From NCBI GenBank assembly GCA_025200525.1, contig CM045762.1, forward strand, positions 124,377,752 to 124,441,751: DNA of 64,000 bases. Direction: 5' to 3'. A program made the position numbers and the translations under genes. The DNA is from Camellia lanceoleosa (Eukaryota; Streptophyta; Magnoliopsida; Ericales; Theaceae). The notes under the pieces are model-generated. The model did not search any database. It saw only the letters and a program-made list of their open reading frames with translations, and was not told the origin of the DNA. This document shows positions 53,375 through 63,988 of this stretch, one piece after another. Each line of letters opens with the position of its first letter. Within the stretch, counting starts at the first letter, position 1.

Positions 53375-53815
53375 TAGGGCTGTACAAAATACCATTTAAT
53401 CTGCTAAAACTACACTGATCAGTATCAATTTGCATCGTTTTATCTGCTAACTGCGGGTTAAACTTTAAAATCTATAACCTGCCTTCAAAATTGCTCCATT
53501 CTGCTATAATTAATACACACACATATATTTTAACCTTTAATAAAATATCAAAGTAAAAATAAACATGAGAGAAATTTAAAATGTTAAATTTATTACAAAT
53601 TAATAGTTATATATATGAAAAATATTATATAAAATTAGTTTGTGTTATATATATAAATTTTTTTATGCAAATTAGTATTATATTATGTAAATACTTGATA
53701 ATTAGTTAAAATATTTTTTAATTTATCAATCCGCTCAAAACCGTACAAACGGCGATTTGCCAATTCGTCAATTCACTAATTTACTATTTGATTTATAAAT
53801 TTATTATTAAACTGT
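53375..53815 (+). mobile_element. hAT-like MITE, full copy
   Basis: Starts TAGGGCTGTACAAAATACC and is collinear over about 440 bp with the inverted copy at 58224-58657, including the ACTATAATTAATACAC and CAATCCGC/CAATTCG runs. The GGGCTGTACAAAA terminus is hAT-like. The opposite end lacks a matching inverted terminus in both copies. Confidence 0.65.
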
Positions 53816-54541
53816 TCGAATTACACCGCGCATATCCCAAATCACATCACTTCTCTAATAAAATAAAAAAATTAAATTTTAACCTCCCCTCAAAATAGGT
53901 CCTAGGCAGACAAGGATCCGGACCTGATTAATAGCGACATGGACGGATCCGGACCATAGCCCGGAAACTGTTCACATGCGTAGGCGCTGGCATAAGCAAT
54001 TTTTGTCTGTTTTATACGCTTCTTTTTGGGTGGGTTGTCTTTTTCTACACCACACCAACCAGTCCGGCCTACAGGGCATTAGACTATGGAAATTACTTGG
54101 GACCCATTTTGGAGGACATGACTTCCAAATAATTGTAATTGATCCTGTGTATTTTTATTTTTGTAATTTTTTTTTTCTCGTGTGGAGTTGTGGGAGGGAG
54201 GTGTTTGTAGGCGTCAGTATCATTTCTAATTAGACTATTGTTGGGGCAAATCCATCTAGCGCCCTAATTTTTTATTTGAAAAAATATATTTAAAATGATA
54301 TATTAATAACATATTTATTATTATGAGACATAATAATAGATATTTTGATTAAACAAAATCATAAATAATTTTGTCATTTGGTATGAAACTTTTGTATAAA
54401 AATGATGCTTATATAACATTACCCTTTTCATATTGATTATTTGGTAGTATTGGATTGATGCTCCTTGATCCACTGTTTTAATGTTGGTTATTAGACAATC
54501 TTGTAATAATAATCCACATCATTCACATTGTATTACTTAAC

Positions 54542-54790
54542 GAGAAAATTGGTAAAACATTCCTCTCTAATTTTTGATAGTAGAAGAGGTTCAAAAAATA
54601 TATATATTTTTGTTTTTAGTTAAGGTCCCTTAATAATATTATTAGAGAAATTTTAAAAAAATTAATTAATTTCTCACTGAGAAATTTCACAAAATTCTCT
54701 ATGCCGACATTTCTCTGTAAAATTATTTATGGACCTGAACTATTATAAAAATGTTGCATGGCCTTTATCTAAAAAAATTTAAATATTAAG
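54542..54790. mobile_element. Short MITE related to 54944-56274 (copy in C)
   Basis: Same family as 30170-30430: AATTTTTGATAGTAGAAGAG plus TTAAGGTCCCTTA, and a right part TGTTGCATGGCCTTTATCT. Only 150 bp from the long relative. Confidence 0.55.
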
Positions 54791-55007
54791 AACCTTAAAC
54801 TAAAACCACTTACTTAACATCTTGTTTTTCAAAAATTAATATAGAATTTTATTTGATTTTAAAGTTTCAAAAATAATTTTCAAACTTTTAATATTTTTAT
54901 TATTTTTTAATTTTTAATTCATTTAATCTAGATATATTTAAAAGGGAAAATTGGTCTAGGGTCCCTCTCCCACTTTTCATAATGGAAGAGATCCACAAAA
55001 TTATTTT

Positions 55008-55322
55008 TTGATGTCTAAGGTCCCTAAACATACATCAGAGAAATTTCAGTCCTTTATACTATCTTCATTATCTGACCCACCGCCACCTCCAACAACCCGA
55101 TTCTCAGTCCTCCTCATCTTCCAACACTTCCCAAAGCTTTACCCAATGGAGATTCCCGGCTTCGTTCTCCTTCTCTCCTTCCCTCTCATCGCAATCGTAT
55201 ATATCTTCGTCTCCGAAGCCCTCGAGATCCAGGCGCTCATCTTCATCTTCTACGCCAGACTAAAGATCCGCGACATCGAGCTACTTCGTCGGCTTTGGAC
55301 ATGTGTTTTGGTGCAGTGTTGA
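55008..55322 (+). CDS. Unrecognised ORF within the Mutator-like element (possible captured gene fragment)
   Basis: 104 codons from the track-style start at 55008; an internal ATG at 55146 in good context opens a 59-residue frame MEIPGFVLLLSFPLIAIVYI then FVSEALEIQALIFIFYARLK. This is one clear hydrophobic, membrane-spanning-like N-terminus followed by a basic amphipathic part. GC content is much higher than in the flanks. I do not recognise the family. It may be a 5' exon copied from a host gene rather than a working gene. Confidence 0.3.
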   Translation: MMSKVPKHTSEKFQSFILSSLSDPPPPPTTRFSVLLIFQHFPKLYPMEIPGFVLLLSFPLIAIVYIFVSEALEIQALIFIFYARLKIRDIELLRRLWTCVLVQC

Positions 55323-55739
55323 TCCAGGTTCGCTTCCGACGGTGCTGGGTTATACTCTGTGATATTTTTGATCGGCTTTGGTTGCGTCAATAGTATTTCA
55401 CTTAAGTTCACTTCTGAAGATTCTTCTAGGTGAAGTCGTCTTTGTTGAAGATTACAGTTTATATCTAACACAATAATTATTTTGTTTGATGAACTTCCAA
55501 TAAAGATGGATACCCGTATGGAGTCAAGTACTTGGTGTGGTTCTACTGCTCTAAGTTACAGATGCACAGTTCGTATTTGTTCTTTTTTAACATTTCCAAT
55601 TATGTTTTGACAAAAAGCAATACATTGACTATTGAAATGTTGGTGTGCTGTTGTACTGGAGGATCTGAATCCTATATTCTTAAGTTCACAAAAATAGAAA
55701 TTGAAGCCAAGTGTAGATTAATGAGAAAAGTGATCTTCT

Positions 55740-56190
55740 GGTTGAAACTAGAGAAATTCTCTGATTTTTTAACTGAATTTTCTTTGAGTTGAAACCAGAG
55801 AAATTCTCTGGTTTTTTAACTTAATCACCAAGTTCTGTTCATAAAAATACAACTTTACTGTAAATAGACAGAATTTCTCTGGTTTTAATCCAGAGAATTT
55901 CTCTGGTTTGAAGAAAATTTCTCTGGTTTTGGACCAGAGAAATTTGTGAGTTTTTGGTTTGTTAGACATGGGTTTAATTGTAGTTAATAGAGCTAGAGAA
56001 ATTTGCGAAGTCAAAGAAATTTCCTGGATAGCCATACAAATTTCCTTTCCACAATTTTCTCTGGATTTATTTGGTATTCAGAGAAATTTCAATTTTCTCT
56101 GGAGAAAATTTCTCTGGAACTGAAATTTCTCTGGATTTTAATTTTCTCTGGAGAGAATTTCTCTGGGACTGAAATTTCTCTAGATCCTGT
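55740..56190. repeat. Array of AGAGAAATTTCTCTGG imperfect palindromes
   Basis: At least twelve occurrences of AGAGAAATT or AATTTCTCTGG, often paired as CCAGAGAAATT...AATTTCTCTGG, at irregular spacing. The same GAGAAATTTC theme occurs in the short MITE copies (30262-30370, 54640-54715). Confidence 0.85.
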
Positions 56191-56820
56191 TAAGGGACCT
56201 TAGACATCATGAAAATATTTGATGTCCTTTATACTATAAAATCATAATATCAGGGATCTTAAAAAAAATACCCCTATTTAAAATATATATAGTTTGTAAA
56301 GAAATCTTTAAAAACTACACTAAATAAAAAATATATAGTGTATGTTTTAATTTTTTTTTCTATTTATTAATTTTTTTTAAAGATTTCTTTATAAATATTT
56401 TATTTTAAAAATAAATTTAATTAAATATATATACAAAAATTAATTAAAATATAAAAAAACAACAAAATTTTAAAAAAATGTTTTTGAAAGAACAAAACCA
56501 AAACAGATAGTCTCTTTCATCAAAAAATAAAAAAACATAACAAAATTAAAAAGATATATATATATTTAAAAGATCAAAACTAAAATTGATGCAGAACTTG
56601 TTTGGCAAATTGTCTATTTTAATTGACTTTTTTATTAGTTTTTTTTATACGACTGTTTCAGCTTGATTAAAAAATATATATTTGGAAAAAGTTAATTTTT
56701 TTTATAATTGATTTGATAATTAAAAAAATAAAATATTATAATTTAAATATAACATTTATTTTATTAATAATTTTAACTTATTTTATTTTTACTAATTTTT
56801 TTTCAAGGCCATAGTCTCTT

Positions 56821-57008
56821 TCATCCCAAAAACAAAACAAAAAAACAAAAATACTAATTGGGACTGACGCCCATGTATTTGTCCGGAAGAAGCCTATCCT
56901 CCTTTCCTCTCTCTATTAGTTGAGAGCTCATCACAGACCATCTCCATACTACTACACTTGCCTCTGACAAATATATCTGGAGAGAGAAAGCAAGAGAGAG
57001 GGAGAGAA
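56821..57008 (+). promoter_or_regulatory. Proximal promoter/5' UTR of the right AKR gene
   Basis: CT-rich and then GA-rich leader (AGAGAGAAAGCAAGAGAGAG) directly before the ATG at 57009. No convincing TATA box is seen within 150 bp, unlike the left paralogue. Likely a TATA-less or shifted start. Confidence 0.4.
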
Positions 57009-58191
57009 ATGGCGAAAGTAGGGAGAATGAAGCTGGGATCACAAGGTCTCGAAGTGTCGAGACAGGGACTGGGGTGCATGGGGATGTCAGCCTTCTACGG
57101 GCCTCCAAAGCCGGAAGAAGACATGATCAAACTCATCCACCACTCCATCAACTCCGGCGTCACTTTCCTTGACACCTCCGACGTCTACGGCCCTCACACC
57201 AACGAAATCCTCCTCGGCAAGGTCGCCCCTATTATTAATTCAATTTCCTACTCTTTGATTTCTATTCATAACAAATGGTGGAATTGATCTTGATCTTGAT
57301 TTTGATTTTGATGAGCAGGCACTCAAGGGAGGGATGAGAGAGAAAGTTGAATTGGCTTCGAAATTTGGGATCGACTTTGCTGACGGAAAGAGAGAGATTC
57401 GAGGTGATCCGGGATACGTACGGGCAGCATGTGAGGCGAGCTTGAAGAGGCTGGACATGGATTGCATCGATCTCTATTACCAGCATCGGATTGACACCCG
57501 CGTCCCCATTGAAATCACGGTTCAACCCCCCTTCTCTCTCTCTCTCTCTCTCTTTAATTTGAACATTTTGTCTGTACTTTAAAATTATTTAATTTGTTTG
57601 GTTTTAATTTTTTTAATTTAATTTTTTGAAAATTAATATTTTATATTTTTTAATGTTTTAAAAATTTTAAGTAATTTTTTTTGATGCAGATATATTAAAA
57701 AATAAAATATTTATAAAAAAATAATAAATACATAAAAATATAAAAAATGTATTGAATCTTCATTTTTTTTATATATAATTTTGATATTTAGCCATTTTTT
57801 TAAAAAAAATTCACAAATATTATATTTTTAAATATATTTATGTTAAGTATATCTAAAATTTAAAAACTTGCGTAGAATATTAATAAAATTAGTGAAAACA
57901 AAAAAACATAAAAAAAAAAAATCAATTTTTTGAAAAGTAAATCTTAAAAATCCAAACTTGATAAATTTTATATTAAGTGTCCGGGCTGGAAAAAAAAAAA
58001 ATACTAAAAAAAATCAAATACAGGTCCGATGCAAACGTTAGGTTTTCTCGATTCGGTCCTCATTTTTAAAATAAACAAAATTGTATTTTACAATTCGTGT
58101 GACGGTTTTATATTTACAGAGCCGATTAGAACCGAACTAAATCGTTTAAATATATATTAAATTTTTTATTCAAGTAACTCATTATTATCAA

Positions 58192-58224
<33 letters not shown>

Positions 58225-61200
58225 GGCAGTTTGAGAGTAAAATTATAAATCGAATGGCAGATTAACAGATTGGCGGATTGGCAAAATGTGATTTGAGTAG
58301 TTTTGGACGGATTGGCGGATTGAAGAATATTTTAACAAATTATCAAGCATTTGCATAATATATAACATTAATTTGCATAATATTTTTTTGTATATATAAC
58401 CCAAACTAATTTTACATAATCTTTTTCATGTATACAACTACTAATTTGTAATAAATTTCACATATTAAATTTCCTTCATACTCATTTTTAATTTGATATT
58501 TCATTATAGGTAAAAAATATATATGTATCAATTATAGTGGAGTGTAGCAGTTTCGAAAATAGTTTATAAATTTTAAAATTTAGACCGCGTTTAGCAGATA
58601 GAACGATATTGATTAATGTGGTGTGATTTTAACGAATTGGGTAGTATTTTGTACAGCTCTCTCTCTCTCTCTATATATACATAATTTGTAATCTTTTACT
58701 TTTGCAATCATGTTTTTTGTAGTGGTGTAACTAGTTTTATAAGTCATAGGTTATGAATAATATTTTGTGAAGGGAAACACTAGGGTACATCATGTGTATC
58801 ATATGCATAATTTTAAAATTTATGAGTCATAACTAAAAAAAATGTCACAATATAGAGCATAATTACAGATCTCATGAGTTTTAATTAAAATAATATTATA
58901 ACTGAAGAAAAAAAAATTTGTTATAACTAAAGAAGAAAATGACATAAGTAGTGTGCATATGATACAACTCTTTCAAAGATGTGTATATTACAATTTTCCT
59001 TTTGTGAATGATGATAAAGTTTTTAAAAATTGTAATTTTAAATCGAACCAAACCAAACCACGGTTTAATTGCTCGGTCTCTTTTGTTTGTAAGATTTTCA
59101 TAATTTAGTTTGGTTCCAAATTTCATAAAATTGGGTTTTTGGCATATGGTTTTTTTGGCTAAAATAGTCAAAAAGACAAAATTCGCAATCGCATCTCTCT
59201 AAGTTTTATATGTTTTTTCGTTAAAATTTAAAAAACAACTAAAATAGTCAATTTCTAAACAAGCTCTAAGTAATAGTTCTGTTTGGTTTACTCCTAAACT
59301 GAACCAATCCAAATTATGCTCATCCCTAGTGTCTCTCATGAAGTGTGCCTGTAGAAACAATCGACAGTAATTTGGACAAAAGAACCAAATTGAAACTAAA
59401 TTAAATCAAAGTAAAATTTGTGTCAAACTATAGCCGTAAAAAGTGTAATTTACCCAAGTTAATAATGCCTATGTTTGGGAAGTGGTTTTTGGGGCTTTTT
59501 TTTTTTTTTTTTTCGTTGCTAAAATAGCAACAAAAAACAAAATAGGTTTTTTAGCCCAATAAAACAAAACATCACATCCAACTCATAATTATTACATTCT
59601 TTCTCTCACAAAAAAGCCAAAAAAGCCAAAAGTCCTTTCCAAACCAAGCTTTTTAGCCCCAGGCTAAAATAGCCAAAAAAACCAAAAAGCCAAAAAGTCA
59701 ATCCACTTCCCAAACGAAGCCAATATATATTGATACACTTTTGTTTGTGTTTGTTTTAGTATTATGTTATAGTTTACATTTCCAATTGAGAGCTAGCTAT
59801 TCTCTCAGTCAATGTTGTCTAGTTTGCCTTCCTACTGTGATATGGTATTTTGCCAGCCTTTTGGTGATGATGATGATGTCAAATTTGAAAATATATGACA
59901 TTTCTTCCCCAGTTTTTGTTGTCGGGTGTTCTTGCTTCAGCTCTTCACTTTTAGTTACTAGCATTTGTGTTTCTTCAATGAATTCTATGCCCAATTGCCA
60001 TCCATAGTCATCAATGAGTATAAATTGCTTCGATTAACATGACAAGATTTGCAGTTCCACTTGCATGATAAAGCTTATTTCGTACCTTCGGTTGTGCCAA
60101 ATTTGCCTCATGAATTGATCCATCTTAAATCAATTAATTCCATTTGTTTTTTCAATTTGTAAATGAGATAGTTCAAATTTGTGTAGCTGTTCAACAGAAT
60201 AACATTGAATCTTTCAAATCTAGTTTAAAATTATTATATATTCTAATAGAAAAGACTGAATTTAAATACTCATAAAGAGAGTAGGGCTTTGTCAACTTGT
60301 GGTGTTACATGTTTTCAGCCAAACAAATCTAATTATCTAACTTTTATAGATATTCAAATTATATTCTGGGGCCAAATTCACATTGTGGGTGTTTGGGAAG
60401 TGGGTTTTTTTGTAGGTTTTTTTAGTTGTAGGATATCATTGGAGAAATTTTTTTTTGTGTTTGGGAAGATAGTTGGTTTTTTTTGTGATGTTTGTGAGAG
60501 AAAAAGTGAAATGATTATGGGATTTGATGTGATATTTTTTTTGGATTTGTTTTTTTTGGGTTTTGTAACCAATTTGTCTTTTAGTGAAAAAAAATCAAAA
60601 AAAATCCTTCCCAAACACCCCAATTATTGGGATGACCAAACAGGCCCTTGCTGATTTATCTAGTTTTCTTAAACCCATTTGGGTTTTGTTCTATATTTTA
60701 CTTGGGGAGATGACATCAAATCAAATCCATTGGAGAACTGGATTTATGTAGCTGATCGCAAGTAATTAGGATAGGCTTGAGTTGAGTTCTGGCTCGACTC
60801 ACCACCGTGCTGCAATTTTTTAAAACAGTGGGAATCAATTAAGCCAATAAAAAAGTAAAAACTCCCATGGTTGGAGATCAATTACCCATGAAGGCAAACC
60901 ATACTCTTTGGATTACGATCAATGTGCACTCTTTCTTACGTTAAGCATGCATCCAGATTGTCTGATCATATACAAACATTATGTTGTGGTAGAGTAGGAT
61001 GATAATCTTGTTTCTACTTCCCTTCCTCTTTACATATACATGTTTCTGCACGTCTCCAAAATGATTTACTTGTTTTTTTCTTTGATTCTTCTTTTTGTAA
61101 CCCATCTTTTCACCAGATGGGAGAACTCAAGAAACTGGTGAGTTCTGGCTCAACTCATCCCTGTGCTGCAATTTTTTAAAACAGTTGGAATCAATTAAGC

Positions 61201-62708
61201 CAATAAAAAATTAAAAATGCCGTGTTTGGAGATCAATTACCCATGAAGGCAAACCATACTCTTTGGATTACGATCAATGTGCACTCTTTCTTACATTAAG
61301 CATGCATCCAAATTGTTTGATCATATACCAACATTATGCTGTGGTAGAGTAGGGTGATAATCTTGTTTCTACTTCCCTTCCTCTTTACATATACATGTTT
61401 CTGCACGTCTCCAAGATGATTTACTTGTTTTTTTTCTTTGATTCTTCTTTTTGTAACCCATCTTTTCACCAGATGGGAGAACTCAAGAAACTGGTTGAAG
61501 AGGGTAAAATAAAATACATTGGTCTATCTGAGGCCTCTCCTTCAACAATCAGAAGAGCTCACGCTGTTCATCCAATTACAGCAATACAATTGGAATGGTC
61601 TTTATGGACAAGAGATGTGGAGGAAGAAATAGTTCCTACTTGCAGGTGAGGCGTCTATTCTGCTAATTGACATTTTAGGGAATAACAAGAAATCCAAATT
61701 GCTAATTTGATATCCGTTGTGATTATTCAGAGAACTTGGCATTGGGATTGTCGCATACAGTCCTTTAGGAAGAGGATTTTTATCATCAGGTCCCAAGCTT
61801 GTTGAGAAATTTGCAAATGAAGACTTCCGAAAGGTTTGTGCAATGTTAATGTCATCATAACATTGTTGTGAATAGTCTTGACTTTCTCTCTTCGTGCAAA
61901 CTGTAGAAAAGTAATCGATGTTATAAGCTGATAAAATACACCATGTTTTCTAAAAGTGAGGAGCGCTTGTTGGTGAAAGTTTCGTATATAAAACTTATTA
62001 AAGTCCTTTTATACTGAAATAGTAATTTTATAGCCAGTCAGTTGTATGTTTTCTGCTTCTTTGGGCATAAATTACTTTTGTGCTTCTTGGATTTTGTATT
62101 AAACTACATTCCAGTGAACTTTGTCAACAAGTGTAACTATTCAATGAAAAACTTTTTCTCTTTTATCTTTTGGCACAAATTTTTTATTGTGAATGTAGTT
62201 ACATTTATTTCATCCTTCAAACTCTCTTAATCCATTGGGAAAACAGGCATTGTGTTGGGGTGTGATGCAATTTCAGAGCTTGTTTGACGGGATCAATCTC
62301 TGTATGGCGGATTCACAGTTCTGATGCTGAATCATGTATTTCATTTATTTTTTAATTTTTATTTTTTTGCAGCATCTACCAAGGTTCCAGCCGAAGAATA
62401 TGGAGCATAACAAAAACATGTTTGAGCGAGTTAATGAAATAGCAGAGAAGAAGGGGTGCACCCCAGGGCAGCTAGCATTGGCATGGGTTCATCACCAAGG
62501 GAGTGATGTGTGTCCTATTCCCGGCACCACCAAGATTGCAAACTTGGATCAGAACATTGGAGCTTTGTCAGTAAAACTGACACCGGAAGAAATGGCTGAA
62601 CTTGAATCCATTGCATCAGCTGATGCAGTTAAGGGAGATAGGTATGGGGAGGGCCTGACTACTTGGAAGAATTCAGACACCCCACCCTTGTCCTCATGGA
62701 CATCTTAA
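57009..62708 (+). CDS. Aldo-keto reductase (auxin-induced protein/perakine reductase-like), complete, five exons
   Basis: Exons: 57009-57221, 57319-57519, 61473-61645, 61731-61833, 62373-62708; all introns GT-AG. Coding length 1026 nt, 341 residues, usual for the family. Catalytic tetrad: Asp55 and Tyr60 (LDTSDVYGP), Lys86 (ELASKFGI), His127 (LYYQHRIDT). Later segments: [55 protein letters not shown], and the cofactor-binding stretch [20 protein letters not shown], ending [16 protein letters not shown]. Known role: NADPH-dependent reduction of aldehydes or ketones in the cytosol; the substrate is not predictable. No disabling change is seen. Intron 2 is 3953 bp and full of repeats, while the other introns are 85-539 bp. 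Paralogue of the partial gene at 1-663 (inverted). The long intron with decoy splice sites may affect processing. Confidence 0.93.
58224..58657 (-). mobile_element. hAT-like MITE, inverted full copy in intron 2
   Basis: Reverse complement begins AGCTGTACAAAATACTACCC and is collinear with 53375-53815. Inserted in antisense orientation relative to that copy. Confidence 0.65.
58776..59005 (-). repeat. TTATGAC-rich dispersed repeat, copy 4 (inverted)
   Basis: GTCATAACTAAAAAAAATGT, TATAACTGAAG and GTGCATATGATACAACTC match copy 1 (8194-8452) in reverse complement. GGGAAACACTA at its edge matches TAGTGTTTCCC at 8438. Confidence 0.6.
59467..59721. mobile_element. MITE, 255 bp
   Basis: Inverted ends GCCTATGTTTGGGAAGTGG and GGCTTCGTTTGGGAAGTGG, with AAT on both sides (59464-59466, 59722-59724). 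Core made of TAGCC/GGCTA and AAAAAGCCAAAAA phrases. Confidence 0.65.
60385..60621. mobile_element. MITE, about 237 bp
   Basis: Left GTGGGTGTTTGGGAAGTGG and reverse-complemented right GGGGTGTTTGGGAAGGA form inverted ends of the same GTTTGGGAAG type as the 59467 element. Target duplication not clear. Confidence 0.55.
60785..61496. repeat. 356-bp tandem duplication reaching into exon 3
   Basis: AGTTCTGGCTC starts at 60785 and again at 61141 (shift 356). The copies stay collinear up to and including the exon 3 acceptor and its first bases: CACCAGATGGGAGAACTCAA occurs at 61111 and 61467. Unit differences are few (for example CGACTC/CAACTC), so it is recent. Confidence 0.95.
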
Positions 62709-62884
62709 GAAATACATCTTTCACTTGTGTTGGTTGTTCCTTTGGAGTTGTAAAAGAACTTGGTTTTATGATCCTCTGTTTTTGGAGTGTGTGTAATCTG
62801 TATTTGGTTTTTATGTGAGACCATGTTAAGGGTGATGTGAGCAGGGAAGGGACCTTCACTTTGTCCATCACCATTGGAGCTATA

Positions 62885-62890
62885 AATAAA
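62885..62890 (+). terminator. Polyadenylation signal of the right AKR gene
   Basis: AATAAA 177 bases after the stop codon, in a T/G-rich 3' UTR. Confidence 0.6.
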
Positions 62891-63899
62891 AGGAGTTAAA
62901 ATTTCTGTGGTTAATTTTATTAGTTAATGTGAATCTCTTACAGAATTGCTTGGAGTTAGTTGATTGAATTTAAGGTTTGGGATGAAATTCTTGCTTATCT
63001 ATTTGTGTCTGGACATCGATCAATGAAACAGGATTGTTTAATGATATTTGTAGATATCTGTGCTATAGACAGTGACAATAATTGGGACTACTAATATTAT
63101 TAGTTTATGTGAATATGATTTTGGATTTGACCTACGTCCCAATAATAGGTCGAGCAGATGCAGATGTCTCAATATTTGTTGTACAATGTTGATGCATATA
63201 AAAATTAAATAGAGTTTTTTGTTTTTAATCTTTGGATGCGGAAGGTAGGAGCCGCTGGACATGAATTGGGGGATCACTGTGTGGTTTTCTCAAATGGTGA
63301 TATTAGTGTTTGGTTTTCTTATTTTATTAATAACTAAATAACCCTAAATTTATTACTTATTATTGTTGTTGCAGTTTTGTTTAGCATTAGGATATGGGTT
63401 CATTTCTATTAGTGAAAAAGTACATCGATCCACCATCTCTTTCTTGGAACAGAATTGCTAAGAGTTTTTTTATTTTTATTTTTATTTTTATATACCATTT
63501 AGCATATGAACCATGAGTTTTAATATGTAATAGAAAGTTGAAGTGATGAATATAATCAACGCACCATTATGCAACAACAATAATTATATAACCAAACATT
63601 TCAGGTTAAAGTACAATAGTTATGGATAATATCACTATTTTCGGTCAAGTAAGTATTCTTTTTTTTTTTCTTTTTTGTTCTCCCTCCATAGAAATTTAAA
63701 TACCTCTCTTATAATGTAAGGCCTATTTATTTATTTATTTTAAACTTATCATATCTAATTTTCTTTTAATAAATGCTTTTTCCCTCATACTTTATAGATA
63801 GATGAAGACTTACGTCGAACGGTAATATCAAGAAAGAAATGATTTTTTTTTTCTTATTTATGTGTACAAAATTTTATTTATCACTCAAAAGTTTTTGTA
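62891..63899. other. Intergenic sequence downstream of the AKR gene
   Basis: AT-rich; contains a T run (63659-63670) and (TTTA)n near 63726-63740. No gene or bounded element that I can support. Confidence 0.5.
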
Positions 63900-63927
63900 T
63901 ATATAGATTCAATTTCTTCAAGAAAGA

Positions 63928-63988
63928 AATGTTAATGTTGTTGTCCGCGATGAGCGTGATCTTAATACTATTCGCATTCGTGAGGTAA
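63928..63988 (+). other. Possible first-exon fragment at the right edge
   Basis: After ATG at 63930 a short frame reads MLMLLLSAMSVILILFAFVR, hydrophobic like a signal anchor, and runs into GTAAGC, a plausible splice donor. Only 60 bases and no supporting promoter, so it could be chance. Confidence 0.15.

Larger units (their letters stand above)
54944..56274. mobile_element. Mutator-like element, 1331 bp, with gene-like cargo
   Basis: Long inverted ends of about 80 bp: GGGAAAATTGGTCTAGGGTC ... GATGTCTAAGGTCCCT on the left, and the reverse-complemented right end GGGGTATTTTTTTTAAGATC ... GATGTCTAAGGTCCCT. Perfect 9-bp target duplication TATTTAAAA (54935-54943 and 56275-56283). No transposase. 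The left half carries GC-rich, coding-like sequence (55060-55330). The right half carries an array of AGAGAAATTTCTCTGG-type imperfect palindromes (55740-56190). TIR plus 9-bp TSD plus cargo is the Pack-MULE pattern. It sits 735 bp upstream of the AKR start codon. Confidence 0.85.
53291..56820 (+). repeat. AKR 5' flank, copy C (adjacent to the intact gene)
   Basis: Continuation of the duplicated flank after the nest: 53291-53374 matches copy B, 53375-53815 is a hAT-like MITE, 53944-53996 matches the left AKR flank in inverted orientation, and 53965-54940 plus 56275-56800 matches copy A. Interrupted by the Mutator-like element 54944-56274. No gene in the remaining sequence; the frame at 53976-54233 is not recognised. 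Confidence 0.75.
57520..61472 (+). other. Expanded intron 2 of the AKR gene
   Basis: 3953 bp. Contains, in order: (CT)n at 57535-57555; the inverted hAT-like MITE (58224-58657); (CA)n near 58192-58211; the TTATGAC repeat copy 4 (58776-59005, inverted); MITE 59467-59721; unassigned sequence; MITE 60385-60621; and the 356-bp tandem duplication 60785-61496. No separate gene is visible; open frames such as 60289-60654 are T-rich MITE sequence. Confidence 0.8.

Noticed and set aside
60289..60654. 121-residue Phe/Gly-rich open frame in the AKR intron
   Set aside because: T-rich sequence of a MITE, read on both strands with similar low complexity.
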